Source: Sphingomonas sp. JUb134
Lineage (GTDB): Bacteria; Pseudomonadota; Alphaproteobacteria; Sphingomonadales; Sphingomonadaceae
NCBI RefSeq assembly: GCF_004341505.2
Contig: NZ_SLYP02000003.1
Span: forward strand, 124,001 to 188,000
Direction: 5' to 3'
Length of the DNA stretch: 64,000 nucleotides
Positions 23,444 to 32,591 of this stretch are shown here, in pieces (positions within the stretch are counted from its first letter, which is position 1; the number at the start of each line of letters is the position of its first letter). Under the pieces are notes generated by a model that saw only the letters and a list, made by a program, of their open reading frames with translations, was not told where the DNA came from and did not search any database. Both the position numbers and the translations under genes were made by a program.

Positions 23444-26400
23444 TCAGAACTGGAAGTTGACGGCTAGCGCATAGGTGCGGCCGAAATAGGCCGTGTACAG
23501 CGGGTCCTGGCGCGTGGTGTCGACCGTCAGCCGGTTGGTCTCGTTGGTGATGTTCGAGACTTCCGCGATCAGCTTGAGGTTTTCGCTGATGTTGTAGGAA
23601 GCCGAAGCGTCCACGAAGATCGAGCTGGCGTTGGACGTCGAGTCCGCATCGACCGAACCGCTCGGCACCGCCGTGAGGAACGACGACCGATAGTTCACGG
23701 TAGAGCGGATGCTGAACTTCTCGTCCTCATAGTACAGCGTGCCGCTGGCGGTTTCCGGTGAGAGACCGACGAGCGGAGCCGTGCGCGTGAGGGTCGGCGA
23801 GATGATGTAGTCGATGTTCGAGCGCACCCGCGTGAAGTTCGCCAGCGCCCCGAAGTTGCTGAGCGCCCCCGGCAGGAAGCGGAACGGCAGCTGTACGTTC
23901 ACTTCCCAGCCGCGCAGCGGACCGCCGGGGGTGTTGTTGCTGCGCTGGACGGTGAACAGGTCGGTCGGCCGCAGCTGCGTTCCCGACAGCAAGCTCAGCG
24001 GCAGGCCGATGTCCTCGAAGGGAACCTGGGTGCTCGTCGTCTGGATATAGGTTTCGATGTTCTTGTAGAAATAGGCGACCGAAATCAGCGATCCCGGAGC
24101 GAAATACCATTCGAGCGAGCCGTCGAAGGTGTTGGCCCGGATGGGGTCCAGGAACGGGTTGCTGAAGGAGGCCGTCTGGATCACCAGATTGGCGGAACCG
24201 GCGGGGATCAACTGGCCATAGGAGGGGCGCGACATCACCCGCGCTGCCGACACGCGCGCGATCAGGTCCGGCGTGATGTTCAGGGCCAGGTTGATCGACG
24301 GCAACCAATCCTCGTAGGAGCGGCTAACCTCGGAAATCACGTACATCGATGGGTAGGTCGAACCGGGGGGCGACGCGGTGGTGATCGGACCATAGGTGTT
24401 CAGCCCGGTGTGGACATAGCGGACACCGGCATCGCCCCGCAGGGTGAACGGCAGGATGTTCTCCGTGTCGAACTTGAACATCAAATAGCCCGAGCCGTAG
24501 GTCTCCTTCACGCCACCATAGGTTCCCTTGGCGCATTCCAGATTGCAGTAGACATAGTCGTCCAGACCGACCGCCGAGCGGAACTTGTCCGGATCGATCG
24601 AAACGAAATCCTGCAGTTGCCCGTCGAGGTTCTTGCCCACCCCGCTCGTCACGAAGGTGAGGCTTGAGAGGGATACGCCAGTCGGCAGTTCGAGCGGTGT
24701 GTTGGTGGCGAGTTGCCGTTCCCGCGCGGTGTAGCTGTTGGTACGATATTGCCCGCCAACCTGCACGGTGAACTGCGACGCAGCCTCCCACTCACCGTTC
24801 AGCTCGAAGGTCTTGCTCGTGATCTTGTTGCGCCGGATGAAGTTCGACAATTGGCCGCGCTGGTCGCCGGTGGGGAGCGGTGGGCCATACTGAAACAGCG
24901 CGGCGTTCGTCGTGTCGATCCCATAGGTGATCTTGGGAATGTCCGGATTGTCGCGGAAGTCGATCGAGAAGTCGCGCGTATCGTTGGAGTCGATCGCCAC
25001 CTGCAGGCGGTCCACGTCGAGCACCGACTGGTTGATCCCCGCCAAGCCGAAAAGCCGGAAGGTGTCCGAAAAGCGATGGTCGAAGTTGAAGTTCACCTGC
25101 TTGTAGGTGGAGGTGAAGCGCTCGTCCTGCATTTCCGAGCGAAGATCGACGCCGTCGAAGAGGCCGTGGACCAGTGAGCCATTCTCGTCGACTTCGATGT
25201 CGCGCACGGAGGTGAGCGGTTGGCCGTTGTTCGAAATGGCGCGACCGAAGGAACGCGCGTCGAACATGGTGTCGAGCCGATGGACCTTGAATCGGGAATA
25301 GAGCCCGTCCAGCGAGAAGTCGGTGTCGTCGGTCGGCTTCCACTGCAGGGTGAGCGACCCTGCCAGGCGCTCCTGGTTCTGGCTGCTCTTCACGGGGCGC
25401 GGCAGGCGCGGCAGGTACACGCCGCCGCCTGGTTTGCCGTTCACCCCCGTACGGCTCATGATGTAGTCGTACGCAGCCGCCGTGCCGGTGCGCGGATTGT
25501 TGGTGCTGCAGTTGTTGGCGTCGGCGCCGATCGGCGTGCCGTTCGGCTGCGTATAGCCGGGCACCGGGCTGGTCGTCGGAACGCCGTTATAGACATAGCC
25601 TACCGGCGTGCAGAACGGGAAGATCATGCCTGCGTTGGCCGTGCCGGCCGGCTGGGCCAGGCCATAGACGGTCGTCGGGACGACATCGACCGCCGAATAG
25701 GCGTATTCGTCGATGTGCCGCTTCGAATAGGCGATGCTTCCAAGCACGCCGAACGTGTCGCCGAACTTCTTTGAGACCAGCGCGGAGAGGCGCGGATCCA
25801 CCTTCTTGCGGATGTCGTTGTAGATGCCGCGGGCGGTGCCCGTCAGGACCAGGTCGTCACCGCGCTGATCGAACGGCTTCGGCGCACGCAGGTCGACCGT
25901 CGCACCCAGCGACCCCTCCTCCACATCGGCAGACAGCGTCTTTCGCACGGAGAGAGCAGAGAAGATCTCGGTCGGGAAAGTCACGAAGTCGAATGAGCGC
26001 CCGCTCGCGACGCCGCCACGAATGTCGCTTCCGCTGACCTGCGAGACGCCTTCCATGCCGTTGATGCGCACACGGGTGAATTGCGCACCGAGACCGCGGA
26101 CGGAGATGTTGCGTCCCTCGCCGCCGTCGCCTCGCGATAGCGCGACGCCCGGGATGCGCTGCATGGACTCGGCCAGGTTCGAGTCCGGGAACTTGCCGAT
26201 GTCCTCGGCAACGATGCTGTCGATTGCCGCGGTCTCGTTGCGCTTCGCGTTGAGGGCGCTGTTGAGCGACGCGCGGAATCCCGTGACGACGATGTCGGTT
26301 TGCGGAGCGCCGTCGGTTGGCTCCTGTGGGGCTTGTGTGGAAGCCGCCGCTTGGTCCGCCTGCCCCGCCTCGGGCACGCCCACATCGCTCGTCACTCCCG

Positions 26401-26503
26401 CGGCAGCGGTTTGGGCCTGCGCCTGGATCGCGGCCGTGAGTAGCGGAATGAGAACACTGGTTGAAAGGAGCAAACGATTCTTGTTGCCGCTGTTGAGCCT
26501 CAC
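23444..26503 (-). CDS. TonB-dependent outer-membrane receptor 1
   Basis: This 1,019-residue receptor has a signal peptide (residues ~1-30, cleaved near QAQAQ), a TonB-box-like DIVVTGFRASLNSAL, a plug domain (residues ~85-210, with ESMQRIPGVALSRGDGGEGRNISVRGLGAQFTRVRING) and a large 22-strand barrel ending in the aromatic YALAVNFQF. The plug pattern and size match the TonB-Xanth-Caul type used for oligosaccharide import in Xanthomonas, Caulobacter and sphingomonads. The GntR regulator lies directly upstream on the same strand, with a TGTATGACA site in the gap. It most likely imports the glycoside handled by the divergent DUF1080 cluster; the substrate is inference. Confidence 0.93.
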   Translation of the reverse strand: MRLNSGNKNRLLLSTSVLIPLLTAAIQAQAQTAAAGVTSDVGVPEAGQADQAAASTQAPQEPTDGAPQTDIVVTGFRASLNSALNAKRNETAAIDSIVAEDIGKFPDSNLAESMQRIPGVALSRGDGGEGRNISVRGLGAQFTRVRINGMEGVSQVSGSDIRGGVASGRSFDFVTFPTEIFSALSVRKTLSADVEEGSLGATVDLRAPKPFDQRGDDLVLTGTARGIYNDIRKKVDPRLSALVSKKFGDTFGVLGSIAYSKRHIDEYAYSAVDVVPTTVYGLAQPAGTANAGMIFPFCTPVGYVYNGVPTTSPVPGYTQPNGTPIGADANNCSTNNPRTGTAAAYDYIMSRTGVNGKPGGGVYLPRLPRPVKSSQNQERLAGSLTLQWKPTDDTDFSLDGLYSRFKVHRLDTMFDARSFGRAISNNGQPLTSVRDIEVDENGSLVHGLFDGVDLRSEMQDERFTSTYKQVNFNFDHRFSDTFRLFGLAGINQSVLDVDRLQVAIDSNDTRDFSIDFRDNPDIPKITYGIDTTNAALFQYGPPLPTGDQRGQLSNFIRRNKITSKTFELNGEWEAASQFTVQVGGQYRTNSYTARERQLATNTPLELPTGVSLSSLTFVTSGVGKNLDGQLQDFVSIDPDKFRSAVGLDDYVYCNLECAKGTYGGVKETYGSGYLMFKFDTENILPFTLRGDAGVRYVHTGLNTYGPITTASPPGSTYPSMYVISEVSRSYEDWLPSINLALNITPDLIARVSAARVMSRPSYGQLIPAGSANLVIQTASFSNPFLDPIRANTFDGSLEWYFAPGSLISVAYFYKNIETYIQTTSTQVPFEDIGLPLSLLSGTQLRPTDLFTVQRSNNTPGGPLRGWEVNVQLPFRFLPGALSNFGALANFTRVRSNIDYIISPTLTRTAPLVGLSPETASGTLYYEDEKFSIRSTVNYRSSFLTAVPSGSVDADSTSNASSIFVDASASYNISENLKLIAEVSNITNETNRLTVDTTRQDPLYTAYFGRTYALAVNFQF

Positions 26504-26614
26504 GCCGCCTCTCCCTGTTATACCCGGCGCCCTTGATGGACGTCCTTGGCAGTGATGTGCCGATTACCGGCATCAATCCTGCTGTCGGGTAACACTGCAC
26601 AACCTGTATGACAA

Positions 26615-26623
26615 TAGAGGCGA
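26615..26623 (-). promoter_or_regulatory. Candidate GntR operator upstream of TonB receptor 1
   Basis: TGTATGACA is a short dyad (TGT-ATG-ACA) in the 204-bp gap between the GntR gene and the receptor start. It resembles TGTCTGACA before the DUF1080 gene and TATCTGACA before uxaC. Confidence 0.35.
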
Positions 26624-26707
26624 AGTGGTCGGGCAGTTCGCGGCAGTAGTTCTCTTACTAGAATGTAGGGTTCAACTGACCAATGTTAGCGAAACCATAG
26701 ACCTTGA

Positions 26708-27451
26708 TCAGACGGCGCGACGTGCAAAGGCGCGTCGGCGTTGCGCGGTCTCGGCACGGACGCGTTCGACCGCCTCGGCTTCGTTGAGATGGAGCAGGTG
26801 GTCGATCACGCGCGTCAGATGATCACGCATGGCGAGTCTCGCCTCGGCCGGATTGCGCGCTTCCAGCGCGCGCAGGATGCGACCGTGCTCCTCGAGACGC
26901 TCCTTCGTGCCCAGGCTGCCAGCCTTGCGCAGCACCTCGCGCGCGAGCGGCGACCGGAAGCGCAGGTCCCAAAAGTCGGTCACCGCGGAGATGATGACGG
27001 CGTTGCCCGTCGCCTCGGCGATGCCGATGTGGAAGCGGCGGTCTGCGTCCTCAGCCGCGGCCACGTCCTCCTGCGCCATCTCAGCGACAAGCGCGCGCAG
27101 CTGCGCCAGCTGGGCGTCGTCGATCTCCGTTGCCGCCACCGCCGCGACTTCCCCCTCTACAAGGCGGCGCGCCTCGATGATCTCAAACGCGCCGATGTCA
27201 TATTCCTCGCCTGCCTCGTCGGTCGTCGAGGCGAGGACAAACACGCCCGACCCCTTTCGCGCTTCGACCAGGCCCTGCATCTCCAGCGCGATCATCGCCT
27301 CGCGAATGGTCGGCCGACTCACCCCGAAGCGTTCCGTGAGGTCCCGCTCGGCAGGAAGGCGCGATCCGATGGGGAAGACGCCAGCTCCGATGTCCGCGAT
27401 GATGGCCTGCACGATCTTCCGATACAGCTTGCCGCCATTGTTGCCTGACAT
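26708..27451 (-). CDS. GntR-family regulator with FCD domain (paralogue 1)
   Basis: This 247-residue regulator has an N-terminal winged helix (residues ~5-75, IGSRLPAERDLTERFGVSRPTIREAMIALEMQGLVEARKGSGVFV). A C-terminal FCD ligand domain (~95-235) carries the metal-binding pattern DADRRFHIGIAEATGN...EEHGRILRALEARNP...MRDHL. FCD regulators often sense sugar acids. It is closely alike in layout and motifs to the second GntR protein at 62959-63717. It lies between TonB receptor 1 (same strand) and the divergent DUF1080 operon, so both are likely targets. The ribosome-binding site is weak. Confidence 0.9.
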   Translation of the reverse strand: MSGNNGGKLYRKIVQAIIADIGAGVFPIGSRLPAERDLTERFGVSRPTIREAMIALEMQGLVEARKGSGVFVLASTTDEAGEEYDIGAFEIIEARRLVEGEVAAVAATEIDDAQLAQLRALVAEMAQEDVAAAEDADRRFHIGIAEATGNAVIISAVTDFWDLRFRSPLAREVLRKAGSLGTKERLEEHGRILRALEARNPAEARLAMRDHLTRVIDHLLHLNEAEAVERVRAETAQRRRAFARRAV

Positions 27452-27482
27452 GTTTATTCCCGATCTCTAACTGCGCGCGATC

Positions 27483-27496
27483 CGACACCGCTTCCG
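27483..27496 (+). promoter_or_regulatory. Possible weak match to the TGACACCG operator
   Basis: CGACACCGCTTCCG between the GntR gene and the DUF1080 operon resembles TGACACCGCTTACC before kduI at 12 of 14 positions. It is a single weak match and could be chance. Confidence 0.2.
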
Positions 27497-27570
27497 CGTC
27501 GGCCTTCCCGCATGAAGTCGCGCTGCGTCAACCCCTTGGACGCTCTGACGGTACAAGCACTCCCTTAAAA

Positions 27571-27579
27571 TGTCTGACA
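27571..27579 (+). promoter_or_regulatory. Candidate GntR operator before the DUF1080 operon
   Basis: TGTCTGACA is a perfect dyad (TGTC-T-GACA), 93 bp upstream of the preferred start of the DUF1080 gene and in the region divergent from the GntR regulator. Confidence 0.4.
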
Positions 27580-27672
27580 GCCTCTTGCATGTGGCCGGAC
27601 CGCCTTTTACGCATGGAGCATAAAGCGCGTGGCAGCGACCGACGCGCGTCCGGGGATGAGGATGATGGCGAA

Positions 27673-29088
27673 ATGAGCGGAAGCGCAATCGCGTCCAGCA
27701 GCAAGTCGCGTCGCGCGGTGGGCAAGGCGGTGCTGGCAGCAACCGTCTGGACGACAGCGATGCTGGTCGGCGTCGCGCCACCCCTCGCCTCCCTCCGCGC
27801 CGAGACTGCCGAGCCGTGGCGCGACATCACGCCCGACGCCAGCCTGAGGGGCTGGCACAGCACGGGCGGGAATGCGCGCTACACGGTGGTCGGGGGCGAA
27901 CTGATCGGCGGGGCCGCGCCGGGCAAGGCGAACAGCTGGCTCGTCTCCGACGCCACCTATGGCGACTATATCATGGAGTTCGACGCCAAGACCGATCCGC
28001 TGCTCAATTCGGGGGTGATGGTGCGCGGCCAGAGCCGGCCCGATTACCGCAACGGCGTCGTGCACGGCTATCAGGCAGAGATCGATCCGTCGGCGCGGGC
28101 ATGGAGCGGCGGTCTGTACGATGAACAGCGCCGCCTGTGGCTCTACAGCCTCGGGCGCAACGATCCCGCCCGCAGGACCTTCCGCTCCGGCGACTGGAAC
28201 CACTACCGGATCGAGGCGATCGGCAACCGTCTGCGGACCTGGGTCAATGGCGTTCCCGCGGCCGACATCGTCGACGACACGGACGCACGCGGCTTCATCG
28301 CCTTCCAGGTGCACGCGATCCCCGAGGAGCAGGCACTGAAAGGGCCGGAAGTGCGCTTCCGCAACATCCGCGTGATCACGCAGGCGCCCGCACGCTATGC
28401 GCTTCCCGAGAACGCGCTGGAACAGCAAGGATGGCTCGCCAATCAGCTGAGCCCGGGCGAGCGCAAGGCGGGCTGGTCGCTGCTGTGGGACGGCCGCAGC
28501 ACCAAGGGCTGGCGCAGCATCAAGGGCGACGGCTTTCCGGCGAAAGGCTGGACGATCGCCGACGGAGCCCTTTCGGTCACCGGAGGTGGCGGCGACCTCG
28601 CTACTGCGACCCAGTACCGCGACTTCGAGTTGTCCGTCGACTATCGGCTCACCCCCGGCGCGAACAGCGGCATCAAATATCGGGTGGCGCCTGGCACCGG
28701 TTCGGTCGGCCTCGAATATCAGCTTCTGGACGATGCACGGCATCCCGATGCCAAGATGGGCCGAGACGGTAATCGCACCCTCGCCGCCCTCTATGACCTG
28801 ATCGCACCGCAGAATCTCCTCGACCCACCGAACCCGGGGAAGCGGATCAACCCGCCGGGCGAGTGGAACCGCGCGGTGATCGTCGTGCGCGGCAACCATG
28901 TCGAGCACTGGCTGAACGGCTTCAAGATGGTCGAGTTCGAACGCGGATCGCCGAAGTTCCGCCAAGCGGTCGCGCAGAGCAAGTTCGCCGGCCAGCAAGG
29001 CTTCGGCACCTGGGCCGAGAGCCCGATCCTTTTGCAGGACCACGGCGACCGGGTGGATTTCCGCTCGATCAAGATCCGTCAATTCTAG
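27673..29088 (+). CDS. DUF1080 (3-keto-glycoside hydrolase/lyase-type) protein, two domains, exported
   Basis: This 471-residue protein has a long positively charged N-terminus and a hydrophobic segment (AVLAATVWTTAMLVGVAPPLA), so it is exported. Two tandem DUF1080 concanavalin-like domains follow. Domain 1 spans ~50-240 (DASLRGWHSTGG, YIMEFDAKTDPLLNSGVMVRG). Domain 2 spans ~265-470 (WDGRSTKGWRSIKG, LSVDYRLTPGANSGIKYR, GEWNRAVIVVRGNHVEHWLNG). DUF1080 enzymes are known to cleave glycosides after oxidation of C3 to a ketone. The start at 27673 is chosen over ATGs at 27589 and 27613 because it follows AGGATGATGG and leaves the operator-like site upstream. It is the first gene of the oxidoreductase cluster. 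Confidence 0.82.
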   Translation: MSGSAIASSSKSRRAVGKAVLAATVWTTAMLVGVAPPLASLRAETAEPWRDITPDASLRGWHSTGGNARYTVVGGELIGGAAPGKANSWLVSDATYGDYIMEFDAKTDPLLNSGVMVRGQSRPDYRNGVVHGYQAEIDPSARAWSGGLYDEQRRLWLYSLGRNDPARRTFRSGDWNHYRIEAIGNRLRTWVNGVPAADIVDDTDARGFIAFQVHAIPEEQALKGPEVRFRNIRVITQAPARYALPENALEQQGWLANQLSPGERKAGWSLLWDGRSTKGWRSIKGDGFPAKGWTIADGALSVTGGGGDLATATQYRDFELSVDYRLTPGANSGIKYRVAPGTGSVGLEYQLLDDARHPDAKMGRDGNRTLAALYDLIAPQNLLDPPNPGKRINPPGEWNRAVIVVRGNHVEHWLNGFKMVEFERGSPKFRQAVAQSKFAGQQGFGTWAESPILLQDHGDRVDFRSIKIRQF

Positions 29089-29104
29089 ATCGGGGGGAAG
29101 AACG

Positions 29105-30415
29105 ATGCTCGACCGTCGAACGATGATCAAGGGTGCCGGAGCCACGGTGGGCGTGGCGATGTCGGCGCGCAGCTATGGGCGGATCAAGGGAGCGAACGAC
29201 CGCGTCCATGTCGCCGTCGTGGGCGTGAACGGCCGCGGACAGGCGCACATGAGCGCGTTTTCCAAACTGCCCAATGTTGCCGTCACCTACCTCGTCGATT
29301 GCGACAGCGCCGTGCTGGCGAAACGCGCCGCGGCCTCTGCCGAGCGCGGTTTCCCGGTGAAGACGGAGCGAGATTACCGACGCCTGCTCGACCGCAAGGT
29401 CGTCGACGTGGTCACCGTCGCAACCCCCGACTTCTCGCACGTGAAGATCGCCACCGACGCCATGGACGCAGGTCACCACGTCTATTGCGAGAAGCCGGTG
29501 GGCATCGCTCCCGCAGAGGGCGAGGCGATGATCGCGGTCCAGAAGCGTACCGGACGCAAGCTGCAGATCGGGAACCAGCAGCGTTCCAGTCCCGAGACGC
29601 GGCAGCTCGCAGAGCGGATCAAGGCCGGCGAACTCGGCCATGTCTATGAGGCGCAAGCATGGTACGGCATCGCGCGCAAGCCGATCGGGCGCGGCCGGCC
29701 AGTGCCGCCCCCTGCCAACCTCGATTGGGACCTGTGGCAAGGTCCGCGGCCGCGCGCGGCGTACCGGTCCAATCTCGTTCCCTACAACTGGCACTGGGTG
29801 TGGCAGTACGGAACGGGAGAGATCTGCAACAACGCCATGCACGAGATCGACGTCGCGCGCTGGCTGATGGGCCTCGCCTATCCCAAGGAGGTGGCTGCGC
29901 GCGGATCGCGCCAGTTCTTCACCAACGATGACTGGGAAATGTACGATGCGATGGCGCTCGACCTCGCCTATGAGGGCGACCGCATGATCCGCTGGGACGG
30001 GCAAAGCGGAAATGCGATGCCGCGCTTCGGCCGCGGTCGCGGCGTGCTGCTGCTCGGTACCAAGGGATCGGCCGTGGTCGACCGGAACGGGTTCGAGATC
30101 TACGATCGCGAAGGCAAGCAGACCCGCGCCGTTAGCGCCGCGGCGACATCAGAGACGACCGGCACCGTGGGCGAAGGCGTGCTGGACGTCTACCACGCGG
30201 GCAATCTCGTGGACGTGATCCGCGGCAAGGCAGCGTCGCTGAACTCGCCCATCGAAGAGGCGCACATCAGCACCACCATCTGTCACCTCGGCAACATGGC
30301 CTATCGCACCAACCGGGCGCTGACCGTGGAGGGAGCGACGGGCCGCCCCTCGAACGCCGAGGCGATGAAGCTGTGGGCGGTCGACTATGAGCCGGGATGG
30401 GAACTGAAGGCCTGA
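29105..30415 (+). CDS. Gfo/Idh/MocA-family oxidoreductase 1 (Tat-type leader)
   Basis: This 436-residue NAD(P)-dependent sugar oxidoreductase has a twin-arginine-like leader (DRRTMIKGAGATVGVAMSA), a Rossmann motif (VAVVGVNGRGQAHM) and the family motif YCEKPVGI. Its C-terminal half includes GTGEICNNAMHEIDVARWLMG, with the conserved histidine of the active site. Members near DUF1080 proteins oxidise or reduce the C3 position of glycosides. It starts 16 bp after the DUF1080 gene with GGGGGGAAG as the ribosome-binding site and is followed 4 bp later by the ApbE gene. The substrate is not determinable here. Confidence 0.88.
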   Translation: MLDRRTMIKGAGATVGVAMSARSYGRIKGANDRVHVAVVGVNGRGQAHMSAFSKLPNVAVTYLVDCDSAVLAKRAAASAERGFPVKTERDYRRLLDRKVVDVVTVATPDFSHVKIATDAMDAGHHVYCEKPVGIAPAEGEAMIAVQKRTGRKLQIGNQQRSSPETRQLAERIKAGELGHVYEAQAWYGIARKPIGRGRPVPPPANLDWDLWQGPRPRAAYRSNLVPYNWHWVWQYGTGEICNNAMHEIDVARWLMGLAYPKEVAARGSRQFFTNDDWEMYDAMALDLAYEGDRMIRWDGQSGNAMPRFGRGRGVLLLGTKGSAVVDRNGFEIYDREGKQTRAVSAAATSETTGTVGEGVLDVYHAGNLVDVIRGKAASLNSPIEEAHISTTICHLGNMAYRTNRALTVEGATGRPSNAEAMKLWAVDYEPGWELKA

Positions 30416-30419
30416 GCCG

Positions 30420-31265
30420 GTGACAATCGAGCCCGGCGTCGTGCGCTTCGCGGCGATGGGAACGCGCGTCGAGCTTCATCGCTTCGACGGCGGCGGGGAT
30501 GACGCGCTCGCCGCCGCCCGGCGCGCGATCGAGGCGGTAGATGACGCGCTCACGATCCACCGCCCCTCGCCCGCCACGGCCCTGAACGAAGCGCTGCTGT
30601 CGGGCCGCTCCGCCCCCGTCGACGACGCGCTGCTGTTCGATGCCTTGGAGGCCGCGGCGGACGGCCATGCCGAGACGGCGGGCTTGTTCGACATCGCAGC
30701 AGACGTCCGCACGGGCACGACATGGACCATGGTCGCTTTCGACCCGCTTTCGCGCCGGGTCAGGGCGGACAGGCCTCTGGCGCTCGACTTCGGCGGATTG
30801 GGCAAGGGGATCGCGCTCGACCGCGCGACGAGGGTGCTCCGCGACGCCGGGGTAAGCTCCGCGCTGCTTACCTTGGGTGAGAGCTCGATTGCGGTGCTGG
30901 GCGAGCACCCGCTGGGCGGAGGCTGGCCGTTCGCGATCCCGCATCCGGAGGATCCGGAGGTCGAGCTGCTGGCGCTGGAGCTTGCCGACAAAGCGCTTTC
31001 AATCTCGGCGACCGTGGGCGCCGGAACACGAGCGCCGGAACGCGCCGCGATCATCCGGCCGCATACCCGCGTCCCCGTTGGTGCGCCGCTTTGTGCGGTG
31101 GCGGTGGAGTCCAACGGCACCCGCGCCGAGATCATGAGCACCGCGCTGGTCGCTGCCGATAAGGATGCGGCGGAACGCCTTCTTCACGGGCGGTCGAGCT
31201 CTCGCTTCCGCTTCGACCTCAGCTCGATCGATTTACCACAGCGCACAAGGACCTTCGCTGCATGA
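30420..31265 (+). CDS. ApbE-type FAD:protein FMN transferase
   Basis: This 281-residue protein begins at a GTG. ApbE enzymes attach FMN to a threonine or serine of target proteins, using FAD and magnesium. Visible landmarks are FAAMGTRVELH near the start, RPLALDFGGLGKGIALDRA (FAD site), SALLTLGESSIAVLG and AEIMSTALVAAD, the equivalent of the usual ADALSTA magnesium site with an Ala-Glu-Ile variant. There is no lipoprotein or signal sequence, so unlike the classical periplasmic form it should act in the cytoplasm. The gene overlaps the next oxidoreductase gene by 4 bp. No clear flavinylated partner protein is encoded in the window. Confidence 0.85.
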   Translation: MTIEPGVVRFAAMGTRVELHRFDGGGDDALAAARRAIEAVDDALTIHRPSPATALNEALLSGRSAPVDDALLFDALEAAADGHAETAGLFDIAADVRTGTTWTMVAFDPLSRRVRADRPLALDFGGLGKGIALDRATRVLRDAGVSSALLTLGESSIAVLGEHPLGGGWPFAIPHPEDPEVELLALELADKALSISATVGAGTRAPERAAIIRPHTRVPVGAPLCAVAVESNGTRAEIMSTALVAADKDAAERLLHGRSSSRFRFDLSSIDLPQRTRTFAA

Positions 31266-32542
31266 CCGACCAAAGCTTTGATTTCACGCGTCGGTCGTTC
31301 CTGGATCGCGTGCTGGCGGCCACCGCCGCCGCGGGAGTCGCAGGTGCCGCACCCTGGGCCGTCTCTGCTGCGAACGCCGCCTCCGGCGTGCCAGCTTTAG
31401 CCGGCGCGGGCGATCGCGTCCGGCTCGGCGTGATCGGCACCGGCGATCGCGGCCGCGCGCTGATGCGCAACATTGCAAAGACCCGCAACTGCACTGTTGC
31501 CGCGGTGTGCGACGTCTATGCTCCCAATTTAGCCAAGGGCCGCGAGATCGCTGGCGCGAGCGTGCCAGCCTTCACCGATCATCGGGCCATGCTCGATGCA
31601 GGTGGGCTGGACGCACTGGTGATCGCCACGCCGCTCGACCTGCATGCGCGCCACACCATTGATGGCTTCGATGCCGGGCTGCACGTCTGGTGCGAGAAGG
31701 CGATGGCCCGGACGATCGCGGACTGCGGAGCGATGGTCAGCAGGTCCAAGGCGGCGGGCAAGGTGCTGCAGATCGGCCATCAGCGCATGTTCCACCCCAC
31801 CTACCTGAATGCCTTGAAGCGTGTGAAGGCGGGCGAGATCGGCACGGTCACCCAGATCCGCGCCAGCTGGCACCGCAACAACAGTTGGCGCCGGCCGGTC
31901 CCCGCCGGAGCCGACGACCGCCACGTCAACTGGCGGCTGTATCGCGACAGCTCCGCGGGGCTGATGACGGAGCTCGCCACGCACCAGCTACAGGTCGGCA
32001 ACTGGTTCCTGGACGGGGTGCCGACCCGCGTCATCGGATCCGGCAGCATCTGCTTCTGGAAGGACGGGCGGGAGGTCTATGACCATGTCGCGCTGATCTA
32101 TGAATACAGCGGCGGGCGGAAGTTCATCTACACCTCGTTGCTGAACAATGCGCGCTACGGCTGCGAGGAGCAGATCCAGGGAAGCAAGGGCACGATCGAG
32201 CCCGAACTCGGCCGCATCTATGCCGAGGTGCCGCCGAAGGTGCTCGCGCTCCAGCGCATGCGCCAGGACGTGGCACGCGGACACAAGCGAACCGTGCCGA
32301 TCGGAGGGGCCACCTGGTTCCCGGAGCTGCCCGTCACCACGCCGGGCGAGTCCCTGGGCTGGGGCGAATATGACGAGACCATGCTCCAGTTCGAGGGCTT
32401 CGGCGAGGCGGTCCGTTCCGGCAAGCCGCTGCCCGGGCTGCTTGCACAGGCCTATCAGGCAAGCGTCGCCTCGCTGCTCGGCGAACAGGCGATGGACCGT
32501 GGCGAGGCCATGCCCTGGCCGACCGGCCTGGTTGACGTCTGA
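31262..32542 (+). CDS. Gfo/Idh/MocA-family oxidoreductase 2 (Tat leader)
   Basis: This 426-residue oxidoreductase has a clear twin-arginine signal (FTRRSFLDRVLAATAAAGVAGAA), so it is probably exported folded to the periplasm. The Rossmann motif is RLGVIGTGDRGRALM. The family EKP motif appears as WCEKAMARTI, with Ala in place of Pro. The catalytic-region histidine lies in GLMTELATHQLQVGNWFLDG. It resembles oxidoreductase 1 but is clearly a separate branch. Its start overlaps the apbE stop (ATGA), indicating tight coupling. A periplasmic dinucleotide-dependent oxidoreductase usually keeps its cofactor tightly bound, as in glucose-fructose oxidoreductase; that is family knowledge, not shown here. 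Confidence 0.88.
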   Translation: MTDQSFDFTRRSFLDRVLAATAAAGVAGAAPWAVSAANAASGVPALAGAGDRVRLGVIGTGDRGRALMRNIAKTRNCTVAAVCDVYAPNLAKGREIAGASVPAFTDHRAMLDAGGLDALVIATPLDLHARHTIDGFDAGLHVWCEKAMARTIADCGAMVSRSKAAGKVLQIGHQRMFHPTYLNALKRVKAGEIGTVTQIRASWHRNNSWRRPVPAGADDRHVNWRLYRDSSAGLMTELATHQLQVGNWFLDGVPTRVIGSGSICFWKDGREVYDHVALIYEYSGGRKFIYTSLLNNARYGCEEQIQGSKGTIEPELGRIYAEVPPKVLALQRMRQDVARGHKRTVPIGGATWFPELPVTTPGESLGWGEYDETMLQFEGFGEAVRSGKPLPGLLAQAYQASVASLLGEQAMDRGEAMPWPTGLVDV

Positions 32543-32591
32543 TCCTGCCGACCCTCTGTTGCCAGACTTCCCCTCTGCCCAAGGACTCGCC

